Positions 1 to 10,763 of a DNA stretch of 64,000 nucleotides are shown one piece after another. The DNA comes from Auanema rhodensis (taxonomy: Eukaryota > Nematoda > Chromadorea > Rhabditida > Rhabditidae), in contig OZ059897.1 in assembly GCA_964057225.1 (NCBI GenBank), forward strand, positions 21,638,001 through 21,702,000. Reading direction: 5' to 3'. The stretch's first letter is position 1. The number at the start of each line of letters is the position of its first letter. Made by a program: the position numbers and the translations under genes. The notes under the pieces were generated by a model, which was not told where the DNA came from, made no database searches, and saw only the letters and a list, made by a program, of their open reading frames with translations.

Positions 1-7
1 ACGTGAT

Positions 8-13
8 GTGCAC
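8..13. other. GTGCAC palindrome
   Basis: A perfect 6-bp palindrome two bases after the junction CACGTG box, so the monomer start is a cluster of short dyads. It is broken in the g10-to-t copies (GTTCAC, for example in the monomers at 17628, 18156, 25372, 25548, 54059 and 55115) and in the a12-to-g copies (20092, 26604, 53531). It is also a restriction-type hexamer, so digestion would give a 176-bp ladder. Confidence 0.8.
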
Positions 14-29
14 TTGGTATGTAACTCGC

Positions 30-39
30 TTCACGTGAA
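30..39. other. TTCACGTGAA palindrome (CACGTG site 2)
   Basis: A perfect 10-bp palindrome centred on the second CACGTG of the monomer (p32-p37). It starts 32 bp after site 1, and that spacing equals the deletion seen in the 144-bp monomer at 56875. The a37 variant (CACGTA, type C and the 36.8-46.5 kb zone), c31 (CTCCACGTG, for example 10412 and 13580) and t32 (TTTACGTG, for example 22380 and 29244) weaken or destroy the dyad. Site 2 therefore varies by block, while site 1 is almost invariant. Confidence 0.85.
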
Positions 40-90
40 AGATAAAGAGATGCGGTTTTCAAAATTAGATTCCCCATGTCCATATTAGTC

Positions 91-114
91 TAAAAACAAA
101 TTTTTATTGATATT
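91..114. other. A/T-rich tract of the monomer
   Basis: Runs of five A and five T separated by CAAA, followed by ATTGATATT, make this the most A+T-rich stretch of the unit. Stiff A/T runs of this kind are known to influence nucleosome placement, and with one tract per 176 bp they could help phase nucleosomes; that is inference. The tract collects many tags: t92, c93, c95, c96, g96, t98, c99 and c108. One A is missing in the monomer at 39804. Confidence 0.6.
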
Positions 115-117
115 GGT

Positions 118-132
118 TCATGGTAACCATGA
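118..132. other. TCATGGT-A-ACCATGA dyad
   Basis: Arms TCATGGT (p118-p124) and ACCATGA (p126-p132) are exact reverse complements around one central A, giving a 15-bp near-palindrome. The commonest polymorphism of the array, t118 versus g118, removes the outermost base pair and shortens the arms to six bases. Rarer copies damage it further: t126 (GGTATCC, for example 21324 and 24316), c124 (GGCAACC, for example 20620) and t123 (29772). It is the longest dyad in the unit and a candidate for protein binding or cruciform extrusion. Confidence 0.8.
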
Positions 133-140
133 CTTTGAAA

Positions 141-150
141 TTTACGTGAA
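141..150. other. TTTACGTGAA, degenerate third CACGTG element
   Basis: This differs from the p30-p39 palindrome by one base (t143 instead of c). Some copies carry c143, which restores a perfect TTCACGTGAA and gives the monomer a third CACGTG box; examples are the monomers at 14988, 15340, 16044, 18860, 19564, 20796, 23436, 26076, 27308, 29772, 32412, 32764, 53707 and 55819. Another tag, t146 (ACTTGAA), destroys it, for example at 20620, 21676 and 21852. Confidence 0.7.
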
Positions 151-151
151 C

Positions 152-171
152 TTTAATTTATGCTAATTAAA
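152..171. other. TTTAATT / AATTAAA inverted repeat
   Basis: Seven-base complementary arms (p152-p158 and p165-p171) flank a six-base spacer TATGCT, making a pure A/T hairpin-capable element just before the monomer junction. The spacer base a160 becomes g in type A. The left arm is altered by a154 or c154 and g155, and the right arm by g169 (type E and the t140/a141 variant). Much of the variation between monomer types falls here. Confidence 0.65.
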
Positions 172-175
172 TGTA

Positions 176-181
176 CACGTG
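176..181. other. CACGTG box at the monomer junction (site 1)
   Basis: A perfect 6-bp palindrome CACGTG spans the boundary between monomers, preceded by GTA and followed by ATG. It recurs in nearly every monomer. It is lost in copies with g5 changed to a (20972, 23612, 27484, 29948), where c2 becomes t (27661), and at 36988, where the first base is c. CACGTG is the core of plant G-boxes and of E-boxes bound by bHLH and bZIP proteins. Whether any such protein binds here is unknown. Confidence 0.85.
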
Positions 182-3168
182 ATGTGCACTTGGTATGTAA
201 CTCGCTTCACGTAAAAGATGAAGAGATGCGGTTTTCAAAATTAGATTCCCCATGTCCATATTAGTCTAAAAACAAATTTTTATTGATATTAGTGCATGGT
301 AACCATGACTTTGAAATTTACGTGAACTTTAATTTATGCTAATTAAATGTACACGTGATGTGCACTTGGTATGTAACTCGCTTCACGTGAAAGATAAAGA
401 GATGCGGTTTTCAAAATTAGATTCCCCATGTCCATATTAGTTTAAAAACAAATTTTTATTGATATTGGTTCATGGTAACCATGACTTTGAAATTTACGTG
501 AACTTTAATTTATGCTAATTAAATGTACACGTGATGTGCACTTGGTATGTAACTCGCTTCACGTGAAAGATAAAGAGATGCGGTTTTCAAAATTAGATTC
601 CCCATGTCCATATTAGTCTAAAAACAAATTTTTATTGATATTGGTGCATGGTAACCATGACTTTGAAATTTACGTGAACTTTAATTTATGCTAATTAAAT
701 GTACACGTGATGTGCACTTGGTATGGAACTCGCTTCACGTAAAAGATAAAGAGATGCGGTTTTCAAAAATAGATTCCCCATGTCCATATTAGTCTAAAAA
801 CAAATTTTTATTGATATTGGTTCATGGTAACCATGACTTTGAAATTTACGTGAACTTTAATTTATGCTAATTAAATGTACACGTGATGTGCACTTGGTAT
901 GTAACTCGCTTCACGTGAAAGATGAAGAGATGCGGTTTTCAAAATTAGATTCCCCATGTCCATATTAGTCTAAAAACAAATTTTTATTGATATTGGTGCA
1001 TGGTAACCATGACTTTGAAATTTACGTGAACTTTAATTTATGCTAATTAAATGTACACGTGATGTGCACTTGGTATGTAACTCGCTTCACGTGAAAGATA
1101 AAGAGATGCGGTTTTCAAAATTAGATTCCCCATGTCCATATTAGTCTAAAAACAAATTTTTATCGATATTGGTTCATGGTAACCATGACTTTGAAATTTA
1201 CGTGAACTTTAATTTATGCTAATTAAATGTACACGTGATGTGCACTTGGTATGTAACTCGCTTCACGTGAAAGATAAAGAGATGCGGTTTTCAAAATTAG
1301 ATTCCCCATGTCCATATTAGTCTAAAAACAAATTTTTATTGATATTGGTTCATGGTAACCATGACTTTGAAATTTACGTGAACTTTAATTTATGCTAATT
1401 AAATGTACACGTGATGTGCACTTGGTATGTAACTCGCTTCACGTGAAAGATGAAGAGATGCGGTTTTCAAAATTAGATTCCCCATGTCCATATTAGTCTA
1501 AAAACAAATTTTTATTGATATTGGTTCATGGTAACCATGACTTTGAAATTTACGTGAACTTTAATTTATGCTAATTAAATGTACACGTGATGTGCACTTG
1601 GTATGTAACTCGCTTCACGTGAAAGATAAAGAGATGCGGTTTTCAAAATTAGATTCCCCATGTCCATATTAGTTTAAAAACAAATTTTTATTGATATTGG
1701 TTCATGGTAACCATGACTTTGAAATTTACGTGAACTTTAATTTATGCTAATTAAATGTACACGTGATGTGCACTTGGTATGTAACTCGCTTCACGTGAAA
1801 GATAAAGAGATGCGGTTTTTAAAATTAGATTCCCCATGTCCATATTAGTCTAAAAACAAATTTTTATTGATATTGGTGCATGGTAACCATGACTTTGAAA
1901 TTTACGTGAACTTAAATTTATGCTAATTAAATGTACACGTGATGTGCACTTGGTATGTAACTCGCTTCACGTGAAAGATAAAGAGATGCGGTTTTCAAAA
2001 TTAGATTCCCCATGTCCATATTAGTCTAAAAACAAATTTTTATTGATATTGGTTCATGGTAACCATGACTTTGAAATTTACGTGAACTTTAATTTATGCT
2101 AATTAAATGTACACGTGATGTGCACTTGGTATGTAACTCGCTTCACGTGAAAGATAAAGAGATTCGGTTTTCAAAATTAGATTCCCCATGTCCATATTAG
2201 TCTAAAAACAAATTTTTATTGATATTGGTGCATGGTAACCATGACTTTGAAATTTACGTGAACTTAAATTTATGCTAATTAAATGTACACGTGATGTGCA
2301 CTTGGTATGTAACTCGCTTCACGTGAAAGATGAAGAGATGCGGTTTTCAAAATTAGATTCCCCATGTCCATATTAGTCTAAAAACAAATTTTTATTGATA
2401 TTGGTTCATGGTAACCATGACTTTGAAATTTACGTGAACTTTAATTTATGCTAATTAAATGTACACGTGATGTGCACTTGGTATGTAACTCGCTTCACGT
2501 GAAAGATGAAGAGATGCGGTTTTCAAAATTAGATTCCCCATGTCCATATTAGTTTAAAAACAAATTTTTATTGATATTGGTTCATGGTAACCATGACTTT
2601 GAAATTTACGTGAACTTTAATTTATGCTAATTAAATGTACACGTGATGTGCACTTGGTATGTAACTCGCTTCACGTGAAAGATAAAGAGATGCGGTTTTT
2701 AAAATTAGATTCCCCATGTCCATATTAGTCTAAAAACAAATTTTTATTGATATTGGTGCATGGTAACCATGACTTTGAAATTTACGTGAACTTTAATTTA
2801 TGCTAATTAAATGTACACGTGATGTGCACTTGGTATGTAACTCGCTTCACGTGAAAGATAAAGAGATGCGGTTTTCAAAATTATATTCCCCATGTCCATA
2901 TTAGTCTAAAAACAAATTTTTATTGATATTGGTGCATGGTAACCATGACTTTGAAATTTACGTGAACTTTAATTTGTGCTAATTAAATGTACACGTGATG
3001 TGCACTTGGTATGTAACTCGCTTCACGTGAAAGATAAAGAGATTCGGTTTTCAAAATTAGATTCCCCATGTCCATATTAGTCTAAAAACAAATTTTTATT
3101 GATATTGGTGCATGGTAACCATGACTTTGAAATTTACGTGAACTTAAATTTATGCTAATTAAATGTAC
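177..3168 (+). repeat. Leader zone of the first large duplication copy
   Basis: Seventeen monomers of mixed type, with t118 and g118 alternating strictly in the first few. Diagnostic copies are the a37+g44 monomer with ATTAGTG before the dyad (177), the t90 copy (353), and the g22+a37+a65 copy (705). The same tags in the same order reappear from 45963 and again from 56523. The part at 1409-3168 continues into a segment matching 47019-49658. No other sequence type is present. Confidence 0.85.
2113..2992 (+). repeat. Five-monomer block (t52+a154 / g44 / g44+t90 / t60 / t68+g160)
   Basis: An 880-bp block whose five monomers carry these tags in order: GATTCGG with CTTAAATT, GATGAAG, GATGAAG with AGTTTAAA, GGTTTTTA with g118, and ATTATATT with g118 and TTTGTG. 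It is present once here and once at 47723-48602. A close version is present twice in tandem at 58955-60714, with a44 instead of g44 in the third monomer. The following monomer (2993) again starts with t52, so it looks like the first member of another unit. Confidence 0.8.
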
Positions 3169-6100
3169 ACGTGATGTGCACTTGGTATGTAACTCGCTTC
3201 ACGTGAAAGATAAAAAGATGCGGTTTTCAAAATTAGATTCCCCATGTCCATATTAGTCTAAAAACAAATTTTTATCGATATTGGTTCATGGTAACCATGA
3301 CTTTGAAATTTACGTGAACTTTAATTTATGCTAATTAAATGTACACGTGATGTGCACTTGGTATGTAACTCGCTTCACGTGAAAGATAAAGAGATGCGGT
3401 TTTCAAAATTAGATTCCCCATGTCCATATTAGTCTAAAAACAAATTTTTATCGATATTGGTTCATGGTAACCATGACTTTGAAATTTACGTGAACTTTAA
3501 TTTATGCTAATTAAATGTACACGTGATGTGCACTTGGTATCTAACTCGCTTCACGTGAAAGATAAAGAGATGCGGTTTTCAAAATTATATTCCCCATGTC
3601 CATATTAGTCTAAAAACAAATTTTTATTGATATTGGTGCATGGTAACCATGACTTTGAAATTTACGTGAACTTTAATTTGTGCTAATTAAATGTACACGT
3701 GATGTGCACTTGGTATGTAACTCGCTTCACGTGAAAGATAAAGAGATGCGGTTTTCAAAATTAGATTCCCCATGTCCATATTAGTCTAAAAACAAATTTT
3801 TATTGATATTGGTGCATGGTAACCATGACTTTGAAATTTACGTGAACTTTAATTTATGCTAATTAAATGTACACGTGATGTGCACTTGGTATGTAACTCG
3901 CTTCACGTAAAAGATAAAGAGATGCGGTTTTCAAAATTAGATTCCCCATGTCCATATTAGTCTAAAAACAAATTTTTATCGATATTGGTTCATGGTAACC
4001 ATGACTTTGAAATTTACGTGAACTTTAATTTATGCTAATTAAATGTACACGTGATGTGCACTTGGTATCTAACTCGCTTCACGTGAAAGATAAAGAGATG
4101 CGGTTTTCAAAATTATATTCCCCATGTCCATATTAGTCTAAAAACAAATTTTTATTGATATTGGTGCATGGTAACCATGACTTTGAAATTTACGTGAACT
4201 TAAATTTATGCTAATTAAATGTACACGTGATGTGCACTTGGTATGTAACTCGCTTCACGTGAAAGATAAAGAGATGCGGTTTTCAAAATTAGATTCCCCA
4301 TGTCCATATTAGTCTAAAAACAAATTTTTATCGATATTGGTTCATGGTAACCATGACTTTGAAATTTACGTGAACTTTAATTTATGCTAATTAAATGTAC
4401 ACGTGATGTGCACTTGGTATGTAACTCGCTTCACGTGAAAGATAAAGAGATGCGGTTTTCAAAATTAGATTCCCCATGTCCATATTAGTCTAAAAACAAA
4501 TTTTTATCGATATTGGTTCATGGTAACCATGACTTTGAAATTTACGTGAACTTTAATTTATGCTAATTAAATGTACACGTGATGTGCACTTGGTATCTAA
4601 CTCGCTTCACGTGAAAGATAAAGAGATGCGGTTTTCAAAATTAGATTCCCCATGTCCATATTAGTCTAAAAACAAATTTTTATTGATATTGGTGCATGGT
4701 AACCATGACTTTGAAATTTACGTGAACTTTAATTTATGCTAATTAAATGTACACGTGATGTGCACTTGGTATGTAACTCGCTTCACGTAAAAGATAAAGA
4801 GATGCGGTTTTCAAAATTAGATTCCCCATGTCCATATTAGTCTAAAAACAAATTTTTATCGATATTGGTTCATGGTAACCATGACTTTGAAATTTACGTG
4901 AACTTTAATTTATGCTAATTAAATGTACACGTGATGTGCACTTGGTATCTAACTCGCTTCACGTGAAAGATAAAGAGATGCGGTTTTCAAAATTATATTC
5001 CCCATGTCCATATTAGTCTAAAAACAAATTTTTATTGATATTGGTGCATGGTAACCATGACTTTGAAATTTACGTGAACTTTAATTTGTGCTAATTAAAT
5101 GTACACGTGATGTGCACTTGGTATGTAACTCGCTTCACGTGAAAGATAAAGAGATGCGGTTTTCAAAATTAGATTCCCCATGTCCATATTAGTCTAAAAA
5201 CAAATTTTTATCGATATTGGTTCATGGTAACCATGACTTTGAAATTTACGTGAACTTTAATTTATGCTAATTAAATGTACACGTGATGTGCACTTGGTAT
5301 GTAACTCGCTTCACGTGAAAGATAAAGAGATGCGGTTTTCAAAATTATATTCCCCATGTCCATATTAGTCTAAAAACAAATTTTTATTGATATTGGTGCA
5401 TGGTAACCATGACTTTGAAATTTACGTGAACTTTAATTTATGCTAATTAAATGTACACGTGATGTGCACTTGGTATGTAACTCGCTTCACGTGAAAGATA
5501 AAGAGATGCGGTTTTCAAAATTAGATTCCCCATGTCCATATTAGTCTAAAAACAAATTTTTATCGATATTGGTTCATGGTAACCATGACTTTGAAATTTA
5601 CGTGAACTTTAATTTATGCTAATTAAATGTACACGTGATGTGCACTTGGTATCTAACTCGCTTCACGTGAAAGATAAAGAGATGCGGTTTTCAAAATTAT
5701 ATTCCCCATGTCCATATTAGTCTAAAAACAAATTTTTATTGATATTGGTGCATGGTAACCATGACTTTGAAATTTACGTGAACTTTAATTTGTGCTAATT
5801 AAATGTACACGTGATGTGCACTTGGTATGTAACTCGCTTCACGTGAAAGATAAAGAGATGCGGTTTTCAAAATTAGATTCCCCATGTCCATATTAGTCTA
5901 AAAACAAATTTTTATTGATATTGGTGCATGGTAACCATGACTTTGAAATTTACGTGAACTTTAATTTATGCTAATTAAATGTACACGTGATGTGCACTTG
6001 GTATGTAACTCGCTTCACGTAAAAGATAAAGAGATGCGGTTTTCAAAATTAGATTCCCCATGTCCATATTAGTCTAAAAACAAATTTTTATCGATATTGG

Positions 6101-7392
6101 TTCATGGTAACCATGACTTTGAAATTTACGTGAACTTTAATTTATGCTAATTAAATGTACACGTGATGTGCACTTGGTATCTAACTCGCTTCACGTGAAA
6201 GATAAAGAGATGCGGTTTTCAAAATTATATTCCCCATGTCCATATTAGTCTAAAAACAAATTTTTATTGATATTGGTGCATGGTAACCATGACTTTGAAA
6301 TTTACGTGAACTTTAATTTATGCTAATTAAATGTACACGTGATGTGCACTTGGTATGTAACTCGCTTCACGTGAAAGATAAAGAGATGCGGTTTTCAAAA
6401 TTAGATTCCCCATGTCCATATTAGTCTAAAAACAAATTTTTATCGATATTGGTTCATGGTAACCATGACTTTGAAATTTACGTGAACTTTAATTTATGCT
6501 AATTAAATGTACACGTGATGTGCACTTGGTATCTAACTCGCTTCACGTGAAAGATAAAGAGATGCGGTTTTCAAAATTATATTCCCCATGTCCATATTAG
6601 TCTAAAAACAAATTTTTATTGATATTGGTGCATGGTAACCATGACTTTGAAATTTACGTGAACTTTAATTTGTGCTAATTAAATGTACACGTGATGTGCA
6701 CTTGGTATGTAACTCGCTTCACGTGAAAGATAAAGAGATGCGGTTTTCAAAATTAGATTCCCCATGTCCATATTAGTCTAAAAACAAATTTTTATTGATA
6801 TTGGTGCATGGTAACCATGACTTTGAAATTTACGTGAACTTTAATTTATGCTAATTAAATGTACACGTGATGTGCACTTGGTATGTAACTCGCTTCACGT
6901 AAAAGATAAAGAGATGCGGTTTTCAAAATTAGATTCCCCATGTCCATATTAGTCTAAAAACAAATTTTTATCGATATTGGTTCATGGTAACCATGACTTT
7001 GAAATTTACGTGAACTTTAATTTATGCTAATTAAATGTACACGTGATGTGCACTTGGTATCTAACTCGCTTCACGTGAAAGATAAAGAGATGCGGTTTTC
7101 AAAATTATATTCCCCATGTCCATATTAGTCTAAAAACAAATTTTTATTGATATTGGTGCATGGTAACCATGACTTTGAAATTTACGTGAACTTTAATTTG
7201 TGCTAATTAAATGTACACGTGATGTGCACTTGGTATGTAACTCGCTTCACGTGAAAGATAAAGAGATGCGGTTTTCAAAATTAGATTCCCCATGTCCATA
7301 TTAGTCTAAAAACAAATTTTTATTGATATTGGTGCATGGTAACCATGACTTTGAAATTTACGTGAACTTTAATTTATGCTAATTAAATGTAC
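3169..7392 (+). repeat. A-D higher-order zone, first copy
   Basis: Twenty-four monomers drawn almost entirely from types A, B, C and D. Reading along: D D A B C A D D (A/B) C A D A' D A B C A' D A B C A B, where a prime marks a copy lacking one or more tags. The underlying unit is D-D-A-B-C-A, as in the cleaner copies at 10764 and 48779, but irregular here. The fourth and ninth monomers after the first D pair (4049 and 4577) are mosaics. The part 3169-4048 matches 48779-49658 monomer for monomer. Confidence 0.8.
4577..4752 (+). repeat. Chimeric A/B monomer
   Basis: This copy starts as type A (c21, CTAAC) but from p68 on is type B (AGATTCC, g118, TTTATG). In the corresponding position of the 48.8-51.1 kb block an A monomer (50187) is followed by a B monomer (50363). 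A crossover inside the unit, between p22 and p67, that fused A to B and removed exactly one monomer would produce this copy and the adjacency with the following C monomer. The reading rests on the tags; the direction of change is inferred. Confidence 0.7.
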
Positions 7393-7744
7393 ACGTGATG
7401 TGCACTTGGTATGTAACTCGCTTCACGTGAAAGATAAAGAGATGCGGTTTTCAAAATTAGATTCCCCATGTCCATATTAGTCTAAAAACAAATTTTTATT
7501 GATATTGGTTCATGGTAACCATGACTTTGAAATTTACGTGAACTTTAATTTATGCTAATTGAATTTACACGTGATGTGCACTTGGTATGTAACTCGCTTC
7601 ACGTGAAAGATAAAAAGATGTGGTTTTCAAAATTAGATTCCCCATGTCCATATTAGTCTAAAAACTAATTTTTATTGATATTGGTTCATGGTAACCATGA
7701 CTTTGAAATTTACGTGAACTTTAATTTATGCTAATTAAATGTAC
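7393..7744 (+). repeat. E-F monomer pair
   Basis: The first monomer ends CTAATTGAATTTAC (g169, t173) and the second carries AAAAAGATGTGG (a47, t53) and AAACTAAT (a98 to t). The two always travel together in this order. The same pair is found at 9532, 33996, 35052, 35756, 51067, 62123 and 62827, with a version lacking t98 at 42267. It is a useful landmark for aligning blocks and usually follows a B monomer. Confidence 0.8.
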
Positions 7745-7947
7745 ACGTGATGTGCACTTGGTATGTAACTCGCTTCACGTGAAACGTAAAAGATAAAGAG
7801 ATGCGGTTTTCAAAATTAGATTCCCCATGTCCATATTAGTCTAAAAACAAATTTTTATCGATATTGGTTCATGGTAACCATGACTTTGAAATTTACGTGA
7901 ACTTTAATTTATGTACGTGAACTTTAATTTGTGCTAATTAAATGTAC
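7745..7947 (+). repeat. 203-bp monomer with two internal duplications
   Basis: This is the only over-length monomer. A 7-bp duplication CGTGAAA/CGTAAAA lies at 7778-7791, and a 20-bp duplication lies at 7894-7913 and 7914-7933. In both cases the two copies differ by one base that matches a known tag: g37 versus a37, and a160 versus g160. The inserted pieces therefore look as if they came from different monomer types, consistent with template switching or out-of-register repair. Total gain is 27 bp and shifts the array phase for all that follows. Confidence 0.9.
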
Positions 7948-9179
7948 ACGTGATGTGCACTTGGTATGTAACTCGCTTCACGTGAAAGATAAAGAGATGC
8001 GGTTTTCAAAATTAGATTCCCCATGTCCATATTAGTCTAAAAACAAATTTTTATCGATATTGGTTCATGGTAACCATGACTTTGAAATTTACGTGAACTT
8101 TAATTTATGCTAATTAAATGTACACGTGATGTGCACTTGGTATGTAACTCGCTTCACGTGAAAGATAAAGAGATGCGGTTTTCAAAATTAGATTCCCCAT
8201 GTCCATATTAGTCTAAAAACAAATTTTTATCGATATTGGTTCATGGTAACCATGACTTTGAAATTTACGTGAACTTTAATTTATGCTAATTAAATGTACA
8301 CGTGATGTGCACTTGGTATCTAACTCGCTTCACGTGAAAGATAAAGAGATGCGGTTTTCAAAATTATATTCCCCATGTCCATATTAGTCTAAAAACAAAT
8401 TTTTATTGATATTGGTGCATGGTAACCATGACTTTGAAATTTACGTGAACTTTAATTTGTGCTAATTAAATGTACACGTGATGTGCACTTGGTATGTAAC
8501 TCGCTTCACGTGAAAGATAAAGAGATGCGGTTTTCAAAATTAGATTCCCCATGTCCATATTAGTCTAAAAACAAATTTTTATTGATATTGGTGCATGGTA
8601 ACCATGACTTTGAAATTTACGTGAACTTTAATTTATGCTAATTAAATGTACACGTGATGTGCACTTGGTATGTAACTCGCTTCACGTAAAAGATAAAGAG
8701 ATGCGGTTTTCAAAATTAGATTCCCCATGTCCATATTAGTCTAAAAACAAATTTTTATCGATATTGGTTCATGGTAACCATGACTTTGAAATTTACGTGA
8801 ACTTTAATTTATGCTAATTAAATGTACACGTGATGTGCACTTGGTATCTAACTCGCTTCACGTGAAAGATAAAGAGATGCGGTTTTCAAAATTATATTCC
8901 CCATGTCCATATTAGTCTAAAAACAAATTTTTATTGATATTGGTGCATGGTAACCATGACTTTGAAATTTACGTGAACTTTAATTTGTGCTAATTAAATG
9001 TACACGTGATGTGCACTTGGTATGTAACTCGCTTCACGTGAAAGATAAAGAGATGCGGTTTTCAAAATTAGATTCCCCATGTCCATATTAGTCTAAAAAC
9101 AAATTTTTATTGATATTGGTGCATGGTAACCATGACTTTGAAATTTACGTGAACTTTAATTTATGCTAATTAAATGTAC
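7948..9179 (+). repeat. D-D-A-B-C-A-B higher-order block
   Basis: Seven monomers in the order D, D, A, B, C, A, B with full tags (c108; c21+t68+g118+g160; a37+c108). It has the same order as the end of the blocks at 10764-13051 and 48779-51066. The next monomer (9180) has g118 and g160 but neither c21 nor t68, so it is a B/A mosaic, and 9356 is a plain B. Confidence 0.8.
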
Positions 9180-9531
9180 ACGTGATGTGCACTTGGTATG
9201 TAACTCGCTTCACGTGAAAGATAAAGAGATGCGGTTTTCAAAATTAGATTCCCCATGTCCATATTAGTCTAAAAACAAATTTTTATTGATATTGGTGCAT
9301 GGTAACCATGACTTTGAAATTTACGTGAACTTTAATTTGTGCTAATTAAATGTACACGTGATGTGCACTTGGTATGTAACTCGCTTCACGTGAAAGATAA
9401 AGAGATGCGGTTTTCAAAATTAGATTCCCCATGTCCATATTAGTCTAAAAACAAATTTTTATTGATATTGGTGCATGGTAACCATGACTTTGAAATTTAC
9501 GTGAACTTTAATTTATGCTAATTAAATGTAC

Positions 9532-10763
9532 ACGTGATGTGCACTTGGTATGTAACTCGCTTCACGTGAAAGATAAAGAGATGCGGTTTTCAAAATTAGA
9601 TTCCCCATGTCCATATTAGTCTAAAAACAAATTTTTATTGATATTGGTTCATGGTAACCATGACTTTGAAATTTACGTGAACTTTAATTTATGCTAATTG
9701 AATTTACACGTGATGTGCACTTGGTATGTAACTCGCTTCACGTGAAAGATAAAAAGATGTGGTTTTCAAAATTAGATTCCCCATGTCCATATTAGTCTAA
9801 AAACTAATTTTTATTGATATTGGTTCATGGTAACCATGACTTTGAAATTTACGTGAACTTTAATTTATGCTAATTAAATGTACACGTGATGTGCACTTGG
9901 TATGTAACTCGCTTCACGTGAAAGATAAAGAGATGCGGTTTTCAAAATTAGATTCCCCATGTCCATATTAGTCTAAAAACAAATTTTTATTGATATTGGT
10001 GCATGGTAACCATGACTTTGAAATTTACGTGAACTTTAATTTATGCTAATTAAATGTACACGTGATGTGCACTTGGTATGTAACTCGCTTCACGTGAAAG
10101 ATAAAGAGATGCGGTTTTCAAAATTAGATTAACCATGTCCATATTAGTCTAAAACCAAATTTTTATTGATATTGGTTCATGGTAACCATGACTTTGAAAT
10201 TTACGTGAACTTTAATTTATGCTAATTAAATGTACACGTGATGTGCACTTGGTATGTAACTCGCTTCACGTGAAAGATGAAGAGATGCGGTTTTCAAAAT
10301 TAGATTCCCCATGTCCATATTAGTCTAAAAACAAATTTTTATTGATATTGGTTCATGGTAACCATGACTTTGAAATTTACGTGAACTTTAATTTATGCTA
10401 ATTAAATGTACACGTGATGTGCACTTGGTATGTAACTCGCTCCACGTGAAAGATAAAGAGATGCGGTTTTCAAAATTAGATTAACCATGTCCATATTAGT
10501 CTAAAACCAAATTTTTATTGATATTGGTTCATGGTAACCATGACTTTGAAATTTACGTGAACTTTAATTTATGCTAATTAAATGTACACGTGATGTGCAC
10601 TTGGTATGTAACTCGCTTCACGTGAAAGATGAAGAGATGCGGTTTTCAAAATTAGATTCCCCATGTCCATATTAGTCTAAAAACAAATTTTTATTGATAT
10701 TGGTGCATGGTAACCATGACTTTGAAATTTACGTGAACTTAAATTTATGCTAATTAAATGTAC
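9532..10763 (+). repeat. E-F-B-G segment
   Basis: An E-F pair (9532-9883), a B monomer, then two G monomers carrying GATTAACC (a72, a73) and AAACCAAAT (c96) at 10060 and 10412. They alternate with g44 copies, the second of which (10588) has g118 and a154. The c31 change (CTCCACG) appears at 10412. G monomers lack the CCCC run seen in other types. Similar runs occur at 13228-14283 and 51771-52298. Confidence 0.75.

Larger units (their letters stand above)
1..176 (+). repeat. Reference satellite monomer (p1-p176)
   Basis: This copy is used as the coordinate frame. In order it holds: half of a CACGTG box at p1-p5 (the first base is p176 of the monomer before), GTGCAC at p8-p13, the palindrome TTCACGTGAA at p30-p39, the GATGCGG segment at p49-p55, a CCCC run at p72-p75, CCATATTAGTC at p80-p90, an A/T-rich stretch at p91-p114, the dyad TCATGGTAACCATGA at p118-p132, TTTACGTGAA at p141-p150 and an inverted repeat at p152-p171. 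CpG occurs at p2, p27, p34, p53 and p145. This copy has t118 and none of the rarer tags, so it is close to the t118 consensus. The start point is arbitrary, as in any tandem array. Confidence 0.95.

Noticed and set aside
80-90. CArG box in CCATATTAGTC
   Set aside because: The element lacks the closing GG of CC(A/T)6GG.
152-171. TATA-like promoter element or terminator hairpin
   Set aside because: It is an A/T-rich inverted repeat present in every monomer, with no transcribed unit beside it; nothing supports a promoter or terminator.
1-176. CENP-B box
   Set aside because: No match to the primate CENP-B box pattern (TTCG followed by the A/G-rich core with CGGGA). The ATTCGTTC variant shares only TTCG.
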